Positions 45,283 through 53,574 of a DNA stretch of 60,478 nt are shown one piece after another. The notes beneath the pieces were generated by a model, which did not search any database, had not been told where the DNA came from, and saw only the letters and a list, made by a program, of their open reading frames with translations. The stretch's first letter is position 1. Every line of letters starts with the position of its first letter. The stretch covers positions 1-60,478 of the forward strand of contig JANXVC010000412.1 in the NCBI GenBank assembly GCA_025351925.1. The letters run 5' to 3'. Source of the DNA: Rhodospirillales bacterium. GTDB lineage: Bacteria; Pseudomonadota; Alphaproteobacteria; Acetobacterales; Acetobacteraceae. The position numbers and the translations under genes were made by a program.

Positions 45283-46284
45283 ATGTCCCGCCACACCTTC
45301 TTCTGCCTGGACGGCCACACCTGCGGCAACCCGGTGCGCCTCGTTGTGGGCGGCGCGCCGCAGCTCCAGGGCGCGACCATGCTGGAGCGGCGGGCGCATT
45401 TCATCGCCGAGTACGACTGGGTGCGCACTGGGCTGATGTTCGAGCCACGCGGCCACGACATCATGTCCGGCGCGATCCTGTATCCCTCCACCCGCGACGA
45501 CTGCGACATCGGCGTGCTGTATATCGAGACGACGGGCTGCCTGCCGATGTGCGGACACGGCACCATCGGCGCCGTCACCATGGCGATCGAGCACGGGCTG
45601 GTGCGGCCGCGCACGCCGGGCGAGCTCTGGCTCGACACGCCGGCCGGCCCGGTGCTGGCCGCATACCGGCAGGAGGGCGAGTACGTCGAGGAGGTGCGCA
45701 TCACCAATGTGCCGTCGTTCCTGCACGCGCGCGGCCTGATGGTGGACTGCCCGGGGCTCGGCGCCGTCACCGTCGATATCGCGTATGGCGGCAACTTCTA
45801 CGCCATCGTCGATCCGCAGGACGCCTTCCGGGACATCGCCGACGTGACGCCGTCCGACCTGATCCGCTGGAGCATCCCGCTGCGCCGGGCGCTGAACGAC
45901 GCATACGAGTTCGTGCACCCCGAGCGGCCCGACATCAGCGGCCTGCGCCACGTGCTGTGGACCGGCGCGCCGCGGCACCCGGAGGCCAACGCGCGCAACG
46001 CCGTGTTCTACGGCGACAAGGCGATCGACCGCTCGCCCTGCGGCACCGGTACTTCGGCACGGATGGCGCAATGGGCGGCGCTGGGCCGGCTTCAACCCGG
46101 CGATGCGTTCGTGCATGAGAGCATCATCGGCTCGCTGTTCCATGGCCGGGTCGAAGCGCGGGCCAGCGTCGGCGGCATCGACGCCATCGTGCCGTCGATC
46201 GCCGGCTGGGCCCGGCTGACCGGCCACAACACGATCTTCATCGACAGCCGCGACCCCTTCGCGCACGGCTTTCAGGTTGCCTGA
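45283..46284 (+). CDS. 4-hydroxyproline 2-epimerase (proline racemase family)
   Basis: The 333-residue cofactor-independent epimerase has both catalytic Cys of the proline racemase superfamily: C90 in LPMCGHGTI and C253 in DRSPCGTGTSAR. Two Cys (rather than Ser/Cys or Thr) support racemase/epimerase activity over 3-hydroxyproline dehydratase activity. It interconverts trans-4-hydroxy-L-proline and cis-4-hydroxy-D-proline in the cytosol. It is co-oriented with the D-amino acid dehydrogenase and convergent with the first amiR gene. Confidence 0.9.
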   Translation: MSRHTFFCLDGHTCGNPVRLVVGGAPQLQGATMLERRAHFIAEYDWVRTGLMFEPRGHDIMSGAILYPSTRDDCDIGVLYIETTGCLPMCGHGTIGAVTMAIEHGLVRPRTPGELWLDTPAGPVLAAYRQEGEYVEEVRITNVPSFLHARGLMVDCPGLGAVTVDIAYGGNFYAIVDPQDAFRDIADVTPSDLIRWSIPLRRALNDAYEFVHPERPDISGLRHVLWTGAPRHPEANARNAVFYGDKAIDRSPCGTGTSARMAQWAALGRLQPGDAFVHESIIGSLFHGRVEARASVGGIDAIVPSIAGWARLTGHNTIFIDSRDPFAHGFQVA

Positions 46285-46296
46285 CCCAGCCGCCGG

Positions 46297-46914
46297 CTAT
46301 GTCGAGTCCTGATCTCGACCGGACCGGGCGCGCGACGGTTCGTGCGCGTTGACGATCGCCGCCGCCATCTCCTCCATGGCGATCCGCTTCGACATCGCCT
46401 GACGCCGCAGCGTCTGGTAGGCCGCCTCCTCGGTCATTCCTTCGCTCGCGATCAGGATCGAGCGGGCCCGCTGGATCGTCTGGACGCCCGCGAGCTTCCG
46501 CTCCAGCCGCTGCACCCGGCGGCCGGACGCCTGCTGCTGCAGCCACAGGCTGCGCCCGACCGCGAGCTGGGTCAGCAGTCCGAACGGCCGGATCGGCCGC
46601 TCGATCACCGCCTGGGCGCCGATCTCGAGCACGAGCTGTAGAACGGACGGGTTCTCGTAGCCGACGATGCCGATCACCGTCGGCAGCACGCGGTCATGGC
46701 CCTGAAACAGCCGGCGCAGCCGCTCGCGGTGGTCATGCTCGACGGCGAGGACAACAAGGTCCGACGCCGCCAGCGCCTCCGGCAGCGGCCAGACCGTGGT
46801 GGTGATGCAGCCGATGCGGCGCAAATGCTCGACCAGGCTGGTCCCGTCGGCGTCCGGCGGGTGCATGACCTCGATGCGGAGGCCGCGCAGGTCACGGAGG
46901 ATTTCGATTGCCAT
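46297..46914 (-). CDS. AmiR-like ANTAR antiterminator protein, pair 1
   Basis: The 205-residue protein has an N-terminal pseudo-receiver domain and a C-terminal ANTAR RNA-binding domain (about 135-195): QRARSILIASEGMTEEAAYQTLRRQAMSKRIAMEEMAAAIV. Phosphoacceptor residues of a true receiver are not evident, as in AmiR. It follows its partner AmiC-like gene by 18 bases. AmiC normally sequesters AmiR until an amide binds. No gene lies downstream on this strand, so any RNA target must be elsewhere; the urt leader is the obvious candidate. Confidence 0.88.
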   Translation of the reverse strand: MAIEILRDLRGLRIEVMHPPDADGTSLVEHLRRIGCITTTVWPLPEALAASDLVVLAVEHDHRERLRRLFQGHDRVLPTVIGIVGYENPSVLQLVLEIGAQAVIERPIRPFGLLTQLAVGRSLWLQQQASGRRVQRLERKLAGVQTIQRARSILIASEGMTEEAAYQTLRRQAMSKRIAMEEMAAAIVNAHEPSRARSGRDQDST

Positions 46915-46932
46915 CCGTGCCTTGCTCCTCGG

Positions 46933-48159
46933 CTAGCCCTGCGACGCCAGCGGCAGGACGGCCGGCCCGGGCCGATCGGGCCAGCTCCAGCTATCCAGCC
47001 GTTGATCCACGCAGTACGGGTCCGGCCGCGTCCGCACGCCGGGGTCCCAGGCGATGCGGAACCGGCCCTGGGCGTCCAGCTTCGCGACGCGCGGCCAGAG
47101 AAAGGTGTGATTGTTGCTGGGATCGATCCGCACCTGGCCCTGCGGCGCCGCGTATTCCAGGTCGGCCAGCGCCGCGCGGACCGGCTCCGGCTCGTCCGTG
47201 CCGGCCTGCTCGATCGCGCTGGCGATCAGCATGACCTGGAAATACGCGGCCTCGGCCCCGGCGGTCACCGCGGCGCCATCGCCGAAGCGCACGCGGAAAT
47301 CGGCGACAAAGCGCACGGCGGCCGGAGTATTCAAAACATCGAAGAACGGCGCCGCGGTGATGTGGCCCGCTGCCGCCTGTGGAGGCATCTCCGCCACTTC
47401 GGCCTCGCTTGTCGTGAGGCTCGCGATCGGCATCCGGCCCGCATCGAAGCCGGCCCGGTAGAAGGCCTCGTAGAACACCGAGGTCGAGCGCCCGACGACG
47501 GTGGAGAAGATGACGTCGGGCTGGGTGCGGCCGATCTCGCGAACTGCCTTGGCAAAGTCCTGCAATCCAGCGTCCAGCGGCACGTAGATCTCGTCGAGCA
47601 CCTCGCCGCCAGCCTGCTGCGCCAAATCCGCCATGATGCGGTTCGACTCGTAGGGATAGACGTAGTTCGATCCGACGAAAAACATCCGCTTGCCGTAGTG
47701 CTGGAACAAGTAACGGGCGAGCGGCACGGAGTTCTGGTTGGGCGCCGATCCCGTGTAGATGCAGTTCGGCGAATACTCGAAGCCCTCATACAGCGTCGGA
47801 TACAGCAGCAGGCTGCGGTAGGCCTCGACCACCGGCAGCACGGCCTTGCGGGTGCTCGACATATAGCAGCCAAAAATCAGCCGTACGCGGTCGCGGCCGA
47901 GCAGCCGTTCCGCGAGCGCGTGGAACTGCTTCGGATCGGAGGCCGGGTCATAGCTGACCGGCTCGACCGGGCGGCCCAGGATGCCGCCACGCGCGTTGAT
48001 CGCCTCAATCGCCAGGATCGTCGCGTTGTGCTGGGTGGTCTCGACCCCCGCGGTCACGCCGGACCGCGAGAACAGGACGCCGAACCTCCAGGGCTCGAGC
48101 CCATTTTTGGTTGCGATCATGTCGCGAGAACCACGTGGCACTGCTCCAACGCTGCCCAT
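46933..48159 (-). CDS. AmiC-like cytosolic amide/urea-binding sensor, pair 1
   Basis: The 408-residue protein is a type I periplasmic-binding-fold protein homologous to UrtA and AmiC: FGVLFSRSGVTAGVE, EAINARGGILGRPV, FGCYMSSTRKAVLPVVE, LYPTLYEGFEYSPN, FFVGSNYVYPYESNRIM, VIFSTVVGRS. It lacks a signal peptide, so it should be a cytosolic ligand sensor for the adjacent AmiR. Met at 48120, 13 codons in, aligns better with the second AmiC and may be the true start; neither has a clear ribosome site. The C-terminal 35 residues are an unusual Trp/Pro-rich tail. Confidence 0.87.
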   Translation of the reverse strand: MGSVGAVPRGSRDMIATKNGLEPWRFGVLFSRSGVTAGVETTQHNATILAIEAINARGGILGRPVEPVSYDPASDPKQFHALAERLLGRDRVRLIFGCYMSSTRKAVLPVVEAYRSLLLYPTLYEGFEYSPNCIYTGSAPNQNSVPLARYLFQHYGKRMFFVGSNYVYPYESNRIMADLAQQAGGEVLDEIYVPLDAGLQDFAKAVREIGRTQPDVIFSTVVGRSTSVFYEAFYRAGFDAGRMPIASLTTSEAEVAEMPPQAAAGHITAAPFFDVLNTPAAVRFVADFRVRFGDGAAVTAGAEAAYFQVMLIASAIEQAGTDEPEPVRAALADLEYAAPQGQVRIDPSNNHTFLWPRVAKLDAQGRFRIAWDPGVRTRPDPYCVDQRLDSWSWPDRPGPAVLPLASQG

Positions 48160-48314
48160 AAGTCGCGAAGCTTACATAACATTCGCGCTCCGCACAGGCA
48201 TAGGCCGATCAATACGCGTTAATCCAGGAGCCTCGACCCCCTGGGATCGGACGCTAACCGGATCGGTTGCCAATCTGCGTTGACAAGGCCGCTGCCCCGG
48301 CGCCAACTTATCTT

Positions 48315-48330
48315 TGGTGTGTAATTTGCA
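48315..48330 (+). promoter_or_regulatory. Candidate sigma-54 promoter of the amide/urea operon
   Basis: TGGTGTG, four bases, TTGCA. The -12 half is consensus and GG and GC are ten bases apart; the -24 half matches at TGG and the final G. A start near 48342 would leave about 54 bases before the second amiC gene. Nitrogen-scavenging genes are commonly NtrC/sigma-54 controlled, which supports the call; I see no clear NtrC site. Confidence 0.5.
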
Positions 48331-48395
48331 TGGCAGACATGCTTGGACGGCATTTTATGACCACTTCGAGCCGGCACCAGGCATGAGGGACAGCG

Positions 48396-49526
48396 ATGGC
48401 ACGCTTGCAGCATAGGGGAATGACATCGGAACCCTGGCGAGTGGGCGTGCTGTTCTCGACGACCGGCTTCATGGCAGTCATTGAGGAAACGCAGCTCCGC
48501 GGCACGCTGCTCGCCATCGATGAAATCAACGCAGCCGGCGGCATCGACGAGCGCGAGATCATGCCCGTGCTGTATAACCCGGCCTCGGAGACCTCGGCAT
48601 TCGGCCACTACGCCAAACGGCTCATGGTCACCGACGACATCACCACAATCTTCGGCTGCTACACTTCCAGCAGCCGCAAGGCCGTGCTGCCGGTCGTGGA
48701 GCGGCTCAACGGCCTGCTCTGGTATCCGACACTGTACGAAGGCTTCGAGTTCTCGCCGAACGTCATCTACACCGGCGCCGCGCCCAACCAAAACAGCGTG
48801 GCGCTCTGCCGCTTCCTGATCGCCAATTACGGGCTGCGCTTCTACTTCATCGGTTCCGACTACATCTATCCGCGCGAGTCCAACCGCATCATGCGGGGCA
48901 TTATCCGCAGCAACGGCGGCGAGGTCGCCGGCGAGCGCTACGTCGGCCTGCGCGCCAAGCCGGCGGACTTCCTGCCGGTCATGCGCGACATCCAGGAGCT
49001 ACGGCCCGACGTCATCTTCTCGACCGTGGTCGGCGACGCCACCGTGGCACTTTATCAGGCCTGCGCCGACGCCGGCCTCGATCCCAAGGTCACGCCGATC
49101 GCCAGCCTGACGACTACCGAGGCGGAGATACGCGCCATGGGCTTCGATGTCGGTGAGGGGCACATCACCGCGGCGCCGTACTTCCAGGGCAGCGGCGGCG
49201 AGCGCGACGCGTCGTTCGTCAGCCGCTATAAAAAACGCTACGGCGAGGACGAGCCGACCAACATGTGCGTCGAGGCCGCCTACTTCCAGGTGCATATCTT
49301 CGCCAAGGCACTCGAGGCCACGAACTCGATGGATACCGACATTCTGCGGCCGATGGTGCTGGGCTCCTCGCTCGACGCGCCGCAGGGCCGGGTCTCGATC
49401 GACGCCAGCCACCATACCAGCCTGTGGACGCGGATCGGCCGGGCGAATCGGCGCGGCCAGTTCGAGGTGCTGCAGCAGTCCCGCTCGGCGGTGCTCGCCG
49501 ACCCGTTCATGATCGGCTGCGGATGA
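48396..49526 (+). CDS. AmiC-like cytosolic amide/urea-binding sensor, pair 2
   Basis: The 376-residue protein is a second binding-fold sensor: VGVLFSTTGFMAVIEE, DEINAAGGIDEREI, FGCYTSSSRKAVLPVVERL, WYPTLYEGFEFSPN, FYFIGSDYIYPRESNRIM, VIFSTVVGDATVALYQ. There is no export signal. AGGGAC lies 8 bases ahead of the ATG at 48396; a later Met (48420) is possible. Its stop overlaps the amiR start (ATGA), so sensor and antiterminator are made in step. It is more like UrtA than is the first AmiC. Confidence 0.9.
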   Translation: MARLQHRGMTSEPWRVGVLFSTTGFMAVIEETQLRGTLLAIDEINAAGGIDEREIMPVLYNPASETSAFGHYAKRLMVTDDITTIFGCYTSSSRKAVLPVVERLNGLLWYPTLYEGFEFSPNVIYTGAAPNQNSVALCRFLIANYGLRFYFIGSDYIYPRESNRIMRGIIRSNGGEVAGERYVGLRAKPADFLPVMRDIQELRPDVIFSTVVGDATVALYQACADAGLDPKVTPIASLTTTEAEIRAMGFDVGEGHITAAPYFQGSGGERDASFVSRYKKRYGEDEPTNMCVEAAYFQVHIFAKALEATNSMDTDILRPMVLGSSLDAPQGRVSIDASHHTSLWTRIGRANRRGQFEVLQQSRSAVLADPFMIGCG

Positions 49527-50110
49527 CACGGCTGCCCACCGAGGTGTCTGGCCTGGATGTCGTGGTCGCGGCGGCACGCGACGCGTCCGGAGAGACGCTG
49601 ATCCGCGAGCTGCAGCGCACGCGCGCCCGGGTGCGGCATTTCTGGCCGCCGCCCGACCCGTTGCCCTCGGACACCGACGCGCTGTTCTGCGACCTCGTGC
49701 CCAGCCTGCCGGCGCGGCTGCCCTGGCTGCCCGGCGAGCCCAAAGCGGCGCTCGTGGTGCTGATGCCACCGACCGAGACAGCGCTGGACCTCGACTTGCT
49801 GCGCAAGGCGGCGCCCGAGGCGGTGCTGCACCGTCCGTTCACCGCACCGGCCATCCTCGCAGCCCTTGTGCTCGCGCGCTCCCGTTTTGCCTATGAGCGC
49901 CGGCTGCGCGGACGGATCGAGCGGCTGGATATGACGCTGCGCTCGATGCATAGCGTGGAGCGGGCGAAGGCGATCCTGATGGGCGCGCGCAAGATGCAGG
50001 AGGAGGACGCCTATCGTTTCATCCGCAGCCAGGCGATGGAGCGGCGCGTCTCCGTCGGCGCGGTCGCAACGGCGATCGTTGACGCGCACGAGCTGATCGG
50101 CTTACGCTAA
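49523..50110 (+). CDS. AmiR-like ANTAR antiterminator protein, pair 2
   Basis: The 195-residue protein starts at the ATG overlapping the amiC stop; the frame is open upstream only because it shadows amiC. The N-terminal pseudo-receiver (LDVVVAAARDASGETLIRELQ) leads to a coiled coil (RRLRGRIERLDMTLRSMHSVERAKAIL) and an ANTAR domain (KMQEEDAYRFIRSQAMERRVSVGAVATAIV). It should bind the dual-hexaloop leader RNA 58 bases downstream of its own stop and prevent termination ahead of urtA. Confidence 0.92.
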   Translation: MTRLPTEVSGLDVVVAAARDASGETLIRELQRTRARVRHFWPPPDPLPSDTDALFCDLVPSLPARLPWLPGEPKAALVVLMPPTETALDLDLLRKAAPEAVLHRPFTAPAILAALVLARSRFAYERRLRGRIERLDMTLRSMHSVERAKAILMGARKMQEEDAYRFIRSQAMERRVSVGAVATAIVDAHELIGLR

Positions 50111-50118
50111 ACGAAGAC

Positions 50119-50164
50119 GGCGCCGCGCGGCGCCCGCTGAACACAGATGGCGCCTTGCGGCGCC
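50119..50164 (+). repeat. Two tandem GGCGCC stem-loops in the urt leader
   Basis: GGCGCC-GCGC-GGCGCC (50119-50134) and GGCGCC-TTGC-GGCGCC (50149-50164) are two nearly identical small hairpins spaced 30 bases apart, just after the amiR stop. Their loops lack the A1/G4 pattern of ANTAR targets. They may protect the 3' end of the upstream message or pause transcription. Confidence 0.55.
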
Positions 50165-50167
50165 GGG

Positions 50168-50212
50168 CGGCAACGATGCCGTCATACAATTGAAATCAGG
50201 GCAGTGCAGCCC
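50168..50212 (+). promoter_or_regulatory. ANTAR dual-hexaloop antiterminator RNA
   Basis: Hairpin P1 is CGGC/GCCG (50168-50171, 50178-50181) with hexaloop AACGAT. A 17-base linker follows, then P2 is GGGC/GCCC (50199-50202, 50209-50212) with hexaloop AGTGCA. Both loops have A at position 1 and G at position 4, the recognition rule described for ANTAR proteins. The 3' strand of P2 is also the first part of the terminator stem, so the two structures exclude each other. AmiR binding should stabilise P1-P2 and let RNA polymerase read into urtA. Confidence 0.82.
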
Positions 50213-50259
50213 CCGTAACGACCATCACTGATGGCCGGTGCGGGGGCATTTTGTGTTTT
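50209..50259 (+). terminator. Intrinsic terminator in the urt leader (antitermination switch)
   Basis: GCCCCCG (50209-50215) pairs with CGGGGGC (50241-50247); inside it CCATC/GATGG (50222-50226, 50230-50234) forms a second stem. The T-rich tail ATTTTGTGTTTT (50248-50259) follows at once. It lies 22 bases before the urtA start and shares its 5' arm with ANTAR hairpin P2. Confidence 0.88.
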
Positions 50260-50281
50260 GGTCATGGCAAGGGGAAGACAG

Positions 50282-51526
50282 ATGGGCTTTAGTCGGAGAG
50301 GTTTGCTCAAGGGCGTGCTGGCGGCGGGTTCGGCTGGCGCCGCCGGGTTTCCGCAGATTTGGATCAAGGACGCCTCGGTCGCCTACGCGGCCACTGGCGA
50401 CATCAAGGTGGGAGTGCTGTTCTCGCTGACCGGCACGACGGCGATCATCGAGGAGTCGCTGAACAAGGCGACCATCATGGCGATCGAGGAGATCAACGCG
50501 GCCGGCGGCGTCAACGGCCGCAAGATCACCCCGATCATCGAGGATCCGGCCTCCGACCCCGCCACCTTCGCCGAGAAGGCGCGCAAATTGGTGGTCGGCG
50601 ACAAATGCGTCAGCGTGTTCGGCTCCTACACCTCGGCGAGCCGCAAGGCGGTGCTGCCGGTGTTCGAGCGGCAGAACAACCTGTACTGGTACCCAACGCT
50701 ATACGAGGGCCGCGAATGCTCGAAGAACGTGATCTACACGGGCGCCGTGCCGAACCAGCAGCAGGATGAGTTCATCCCGTATCTGATCAAGAACTTCGGC
50801 AAGAAGTTCTTCCTGATCGGATCGAACTACATCTATCCGAAGGAGGAGAACAACTACTGCAAGAAGCTGCTGGAGAAGTACGGCGGCGAGGTGGTCAACG
50901 AGGAATACGTGCCGCTCGGGCACTCCGAGTTCAGCTCGGTCATCAACAAGATCCGCAACTCGCAGCCGAACGTCATCTTCTCGACCGTGGTCGGCGACTC
51001 CGTCGTGGCGCTGCACCGGCAGTATCGCGCGGCGGGGTTCGATCCTGAAAAGATGCCGATGGCCAGCCTGACAACGTCGGAAAACGAGATCGCGGCGATG
51101 GGCGGCGACGCGGCGGCGGGGCACTTCACCTCGGCACCGTATTTCATGGTGCATAAATCGCCGGAGAACGAGCGGTTCGTCGCGGCCTACAAGAAGCGCT
51201 GGGGCCAGGACAAGGTGACGCACTTCGTCTCCGAGGCGTGCTATTTCCAGGCGTATTTGTTTAAACAAGCGGTCGAGAAGCTCGGCGATAAGGACCTCAC
51301 GCCCAATGCCATACGCGACGCCACCATGGGCCAGGAGATGATGGCGCCGCAGGGCCGCGTGCGCATCGAGCCGGAGAACCTGCACACCTGGCTGTGGCCG
51401 AAGATCGCCCGCGCCAAGTCGGACGGGCAGTTCGAAATCCTGGTCGAGGCCAAGGAGTGGCTGAAACCGGTGCCCTACGCCGCCTATCCCGGCCAGGTCT
51501 GCACCGCGAAGGGCCTGCAGAGCTAA
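50282..51526 (+). CDS. urtA: Urea/short-chain amide ABC transporter substrate-binding protein, Tat-exported
   Basis: The 414-residue binding protein has a twin-arginine signal (MGFSRRGLLKGVLAAGSAGAAG, R5-R6). The mature part shows the UrtA/AmiC fold: VGVLFSLTGTTAIIEE, EEINAAGGVNGRKI, FGSYTSASRKAVLPVFE, WYPTLYEGRECSKN, FFLIGSNYIYPKEENNY, VIFSTVVGDSVVAL. The ATG at 50282 is chosen over upstream Met codons lying in the terminator because GGGGAAG precedes it and it opens the Tat signal. It delivers urea, or formamide/acetamide, to UrtBC in the inner membrane; FmdD of amide operons is the same family. Confidence 0.92.
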   Translation: MGFSRRGLLKGVLAAGSAGAAGFPQIWIKDASVAYAATGDIKVGVLFSLTGTTAIIEESLNKATIMAIEEINAAGGVNGRKITPIIEDPASDPATFAEKARKLVVGDKCVSVFGSYTSASRKAVLPVFERQNNLYWYPTLYEGRECSKNVIYTGAVPNQQQDEFIPYLIKNFGKKFFLIGSNYIYPKEENNYCKKLLEKYGGEVVNEEYVPLGHSEFSSVINKIRNSQPNVIFSTVVGDSVVALHRQYRAAGFDPEKMPMASLTTSENEIAAMGGDAAAGHFTSAPYFMVHKSPENERFVAAYKKRWGQDKVTHFVSEACYFQAYLFKQAVEKLGDKDLTPNAIRDATMGQEMMAPQGRVRIEPENLHTWLWPKIARAKSDGQFEILVEAKEWLKPVPYAAYPGQVCTAKGLQS

Positions 51527-51580
51527 GGACCAGCGCCGCCGCGACCGAGACTTGGCGCGGCGGCAGCCAAAGGGCGCCAC

Positions 51581-52450
51581 ATGGATTTCGTCGCACAGCA
51601 ACTCCTGACCGGCCTCAGCATCGGCTCCATCCTGCTGCTGATCGCGCTGGGGCTCGCCATCATCTACGGCACAATGGGCGTCATCAACCTGGCGCACGGC
51701 GAGTTCGTCATGCTGGGCGCCTACGCCGCCTGGGCGTTGCAGAGCTTCGCCGGCATCGGGCTGCTGCCCAGCCTGCCGCTCATCTTTATCATTGTCGCCG
51801 CATTCGGCTGGGGGATCGAGCGGCTGGTGATCCGGCATCTGTATCGCCGCCCGCTCGACACCATCCTCGCCACCTGGGGGATCGGCGTCATGCTGCAGCA
51901 GATCGTGCGCCTGCTGGCCGGCGGGGAATTACGCTATGTGCAGCTCCCGCCCTCACTGTCGCGCCCCGTCACCATCTTCGGCCAGGAGATCGCGAGCTTC
52001 CGCGTGTTCATCTTTTTTGGCGTGGCAGCATTGTTCGCGCTCACCTGGCTGCTGATCAACCGCACCTCGCAGGGCATGCGGCTGCGCGCCGTCGTGCAGG
52101 ACCCGGCCATCGCCTCCTGCTTCGGCATCAACGCTGACCGGGTCTATGCCGTGACCTTCGCCTATGGCGCCGGGCTGGCCGGGCTGGCGGGCGCGCTGGT
52201 GGCGCCGCTCAAGAGCGTTTCGCCCGAGATGGGCACCACCTACGTCGTGGACGCCTTCATGGTCGTCGTCGTCGGCGGCGTGCAGAGCCTGTTCGGCGCG
52301 GTGGTCAGCGCGGCACTGCTCGGCGAGGCGTCCGGCGTGCTCGGCTTCCTGTCCAACGACACGGTAGCGAAGGCGGCGGTGCTGCTGGCCGTCGTCGTGC
52401 TGATCCGCTTCCGACCGCAGGGGCTGTTCGCCGCACGGGGCCGTGCCTGA
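51581..52450 (+). CDS. urtB: Urea/amide ABC transporter permease 1
   Basis: The 289-residue LivH-type permease has about eight helices and the family segment LGLAIIYGTMGVINLAHGEFVMLGAYAAW near the N terminus, with GINADRVYAVTFAYGAGLAGLAGAL and PEMGTTYVVDAFMVVVVGG later. It lacks the long extra N-terminal domain of cyanobacterial-type UrtB. It overlaps urtC by one base at the stop/start junction (ATGA type). Confidence 0.93.
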   Translation: MDFVAQQLLTGLSIGSILLLIALGLAIIYGTMGVINLAHGEFVMLGAYAAWALQSFAGIGLLPSLPLIFIIVAAFGWGIERLVIRHLYRRPLDTILATWGIGVMLQQIVRLLAGGELRYVQLPPSLSRPVTIFGQEIASFRVFIFFGVAALFALTWLLINRTSQGMRLRAVVQDPAIASCFGINADRVYAVTFAYGAGLAGLAGALVAPLKSVSPEMGTTYVVDAFMVVVVGGVQSLFGAVVSAALLGEASGVLGFLSNDTVAKAAVLLAVVVLIRFRPQGLFAARGRA

Positions 52451-53574
52451 TGACAAAACGCGGCAACATTCAGATCGCCGTCTATGCGTTCGTCTGTCTG
52501 GTGATCCTGCTGCTGCCGTTCGTGCTCGGCAACGACTACCTGCTGAACCGCATCGCCCGCTATCTCGTGCTCGGCCTGCTCGCGATGTCGCTCAGCCTGT
52601 GCTGGGGCTATGCCGGCATCCTCAACCTCGGCCAGGCGCTGAGCTTCGGCATCGGCTCGTACTGCATGGCAATGACGCTGAAGCTGCGCACCGTCCCGGT
52701 GCAGACCGGCGCCGGCGGGCTGCCCGACTTCATGGTCTGGAACAACGTCGAGACGCTGCCCTGGCTCTGGGTGCCGTTCCACTCCACCACGTTTGCCCTA
52801 CTGGCCGGCATCGGCGTCCCAGTGCTGCTGGCGGCGCTGCTGGGCTGGTTCATGTTCAAGGGCCGGGTAACCGGCGTCTATGTCGCCATCATCACGCTGG
52901 CGGCGCTCGTGGTCGGCAACCTGCTGGTCATCGACGCGCAGGCCTACACCGGCGGCTTCAACGGCCTTACTGACCTCGCTCAACTAGAGCTGTTCGGCAT
53001 CACCTTCGACGCCTATGGCCGCAGCACCTACTATCTCTGCGCCATCTGCCTGACCTTCAGCCTGTTCGCTGCCCTGGCGCTCACCCGCAGCAAGACCGGG
53101 CTCATCCTCCAGGCCGTTCGCGACCAGGAAAATCGGGTGCGCTACTTCGGCTACGACGTCGCGCACTACAAAAGCTTTGCGCTGTGTGTTTCCGCTGGGT
53201 TCGCCGGCCTTGCGGGCATGCTCTACACCGTAGTGATGGAGTTCGCCTCGCCCACGTTCATGGGCGTGCCGCTCAGCCTGTCCGTCGTAGTGTGGTGCGC
53301 GGTGGGCGGCCGGTCCAGCCTGCTCGGCGCCACGCTGGGCGCCATCATCGTCGCCGGCATGCAGAACGTGCTGTCGGAGCAGCGCGCGTTCCTCGAGACC
53401 TGGACGCTCATCATGGGCGCCATTTTTGTTCTTGTAGTGCTGTTCCTGCCGAAGGGCCTGGCGGGTCTCTCCGAAGCCATCGCGGGGCGGCTTGATCGCA
53501 GCCGGCCCAGCGCCTTGGTTTCCGACGCCGTCACAGTCGAGAAAAACATTGCGTTGCCCGAGGTGCGCCGGTGA
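52450..53574 (+). CDS. urtC: Urea/amide ABC transporter permease 2
   Basis: The 374-residue LivM-type permease has about ten helices with LSLCWGYAGILNLGQALSFGIGSYC, GRVTGVYVAIITLA, LILQAVRDQENRVRYFGYDV and SFALCVSAGFAGLAGMLY. The insertion between helices (TVPVQTGAGGLPDFMVW) is typical of UrtC. Its TGA overlaps the GTG start of urtD. Confidence 0.93.
   Translation: MTKRGNIQIAVYAFVCLVILLLPFVLGNDYLLNRIARYLVLGLLAMSLSLCWGYAGILNLGQALSFGIGSYCMAMTLKLRTVPVQTGAGGLPDFMVWNNVETLPWLWVPFHSTTFALLAGIGVPVLLAALLGWFMFKGRVTGVYVAIITLAALVVGNLLVIDAQAYTGGFNGLTDLAQLELFGITFDAYGRSTYYLCAICLTFSLFAALALTRSKTGLILQAVRDQENRVRYFGYDVAHYKSFALCVSAGFAGLAGMLYTVVMEFASPTFMGVPLSLSVVVWCAVGGRSSLLGATLGAIIVAGMQNVLSEQRAFLETWTLIMGAIFVLVVLFLPKGLAGLSEAIAGRLDRSRPSALVSDAVTVEKNIALPEVRR

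Noticed and set aside
50119-50164. The tandem GGCGCC stem-loops as the ANTAR-binding hairpins
   Set aside because: Their loops lack A at position 1 and they do not overlap the terminator. The hairpins at 50168-50212 meet both criteria.
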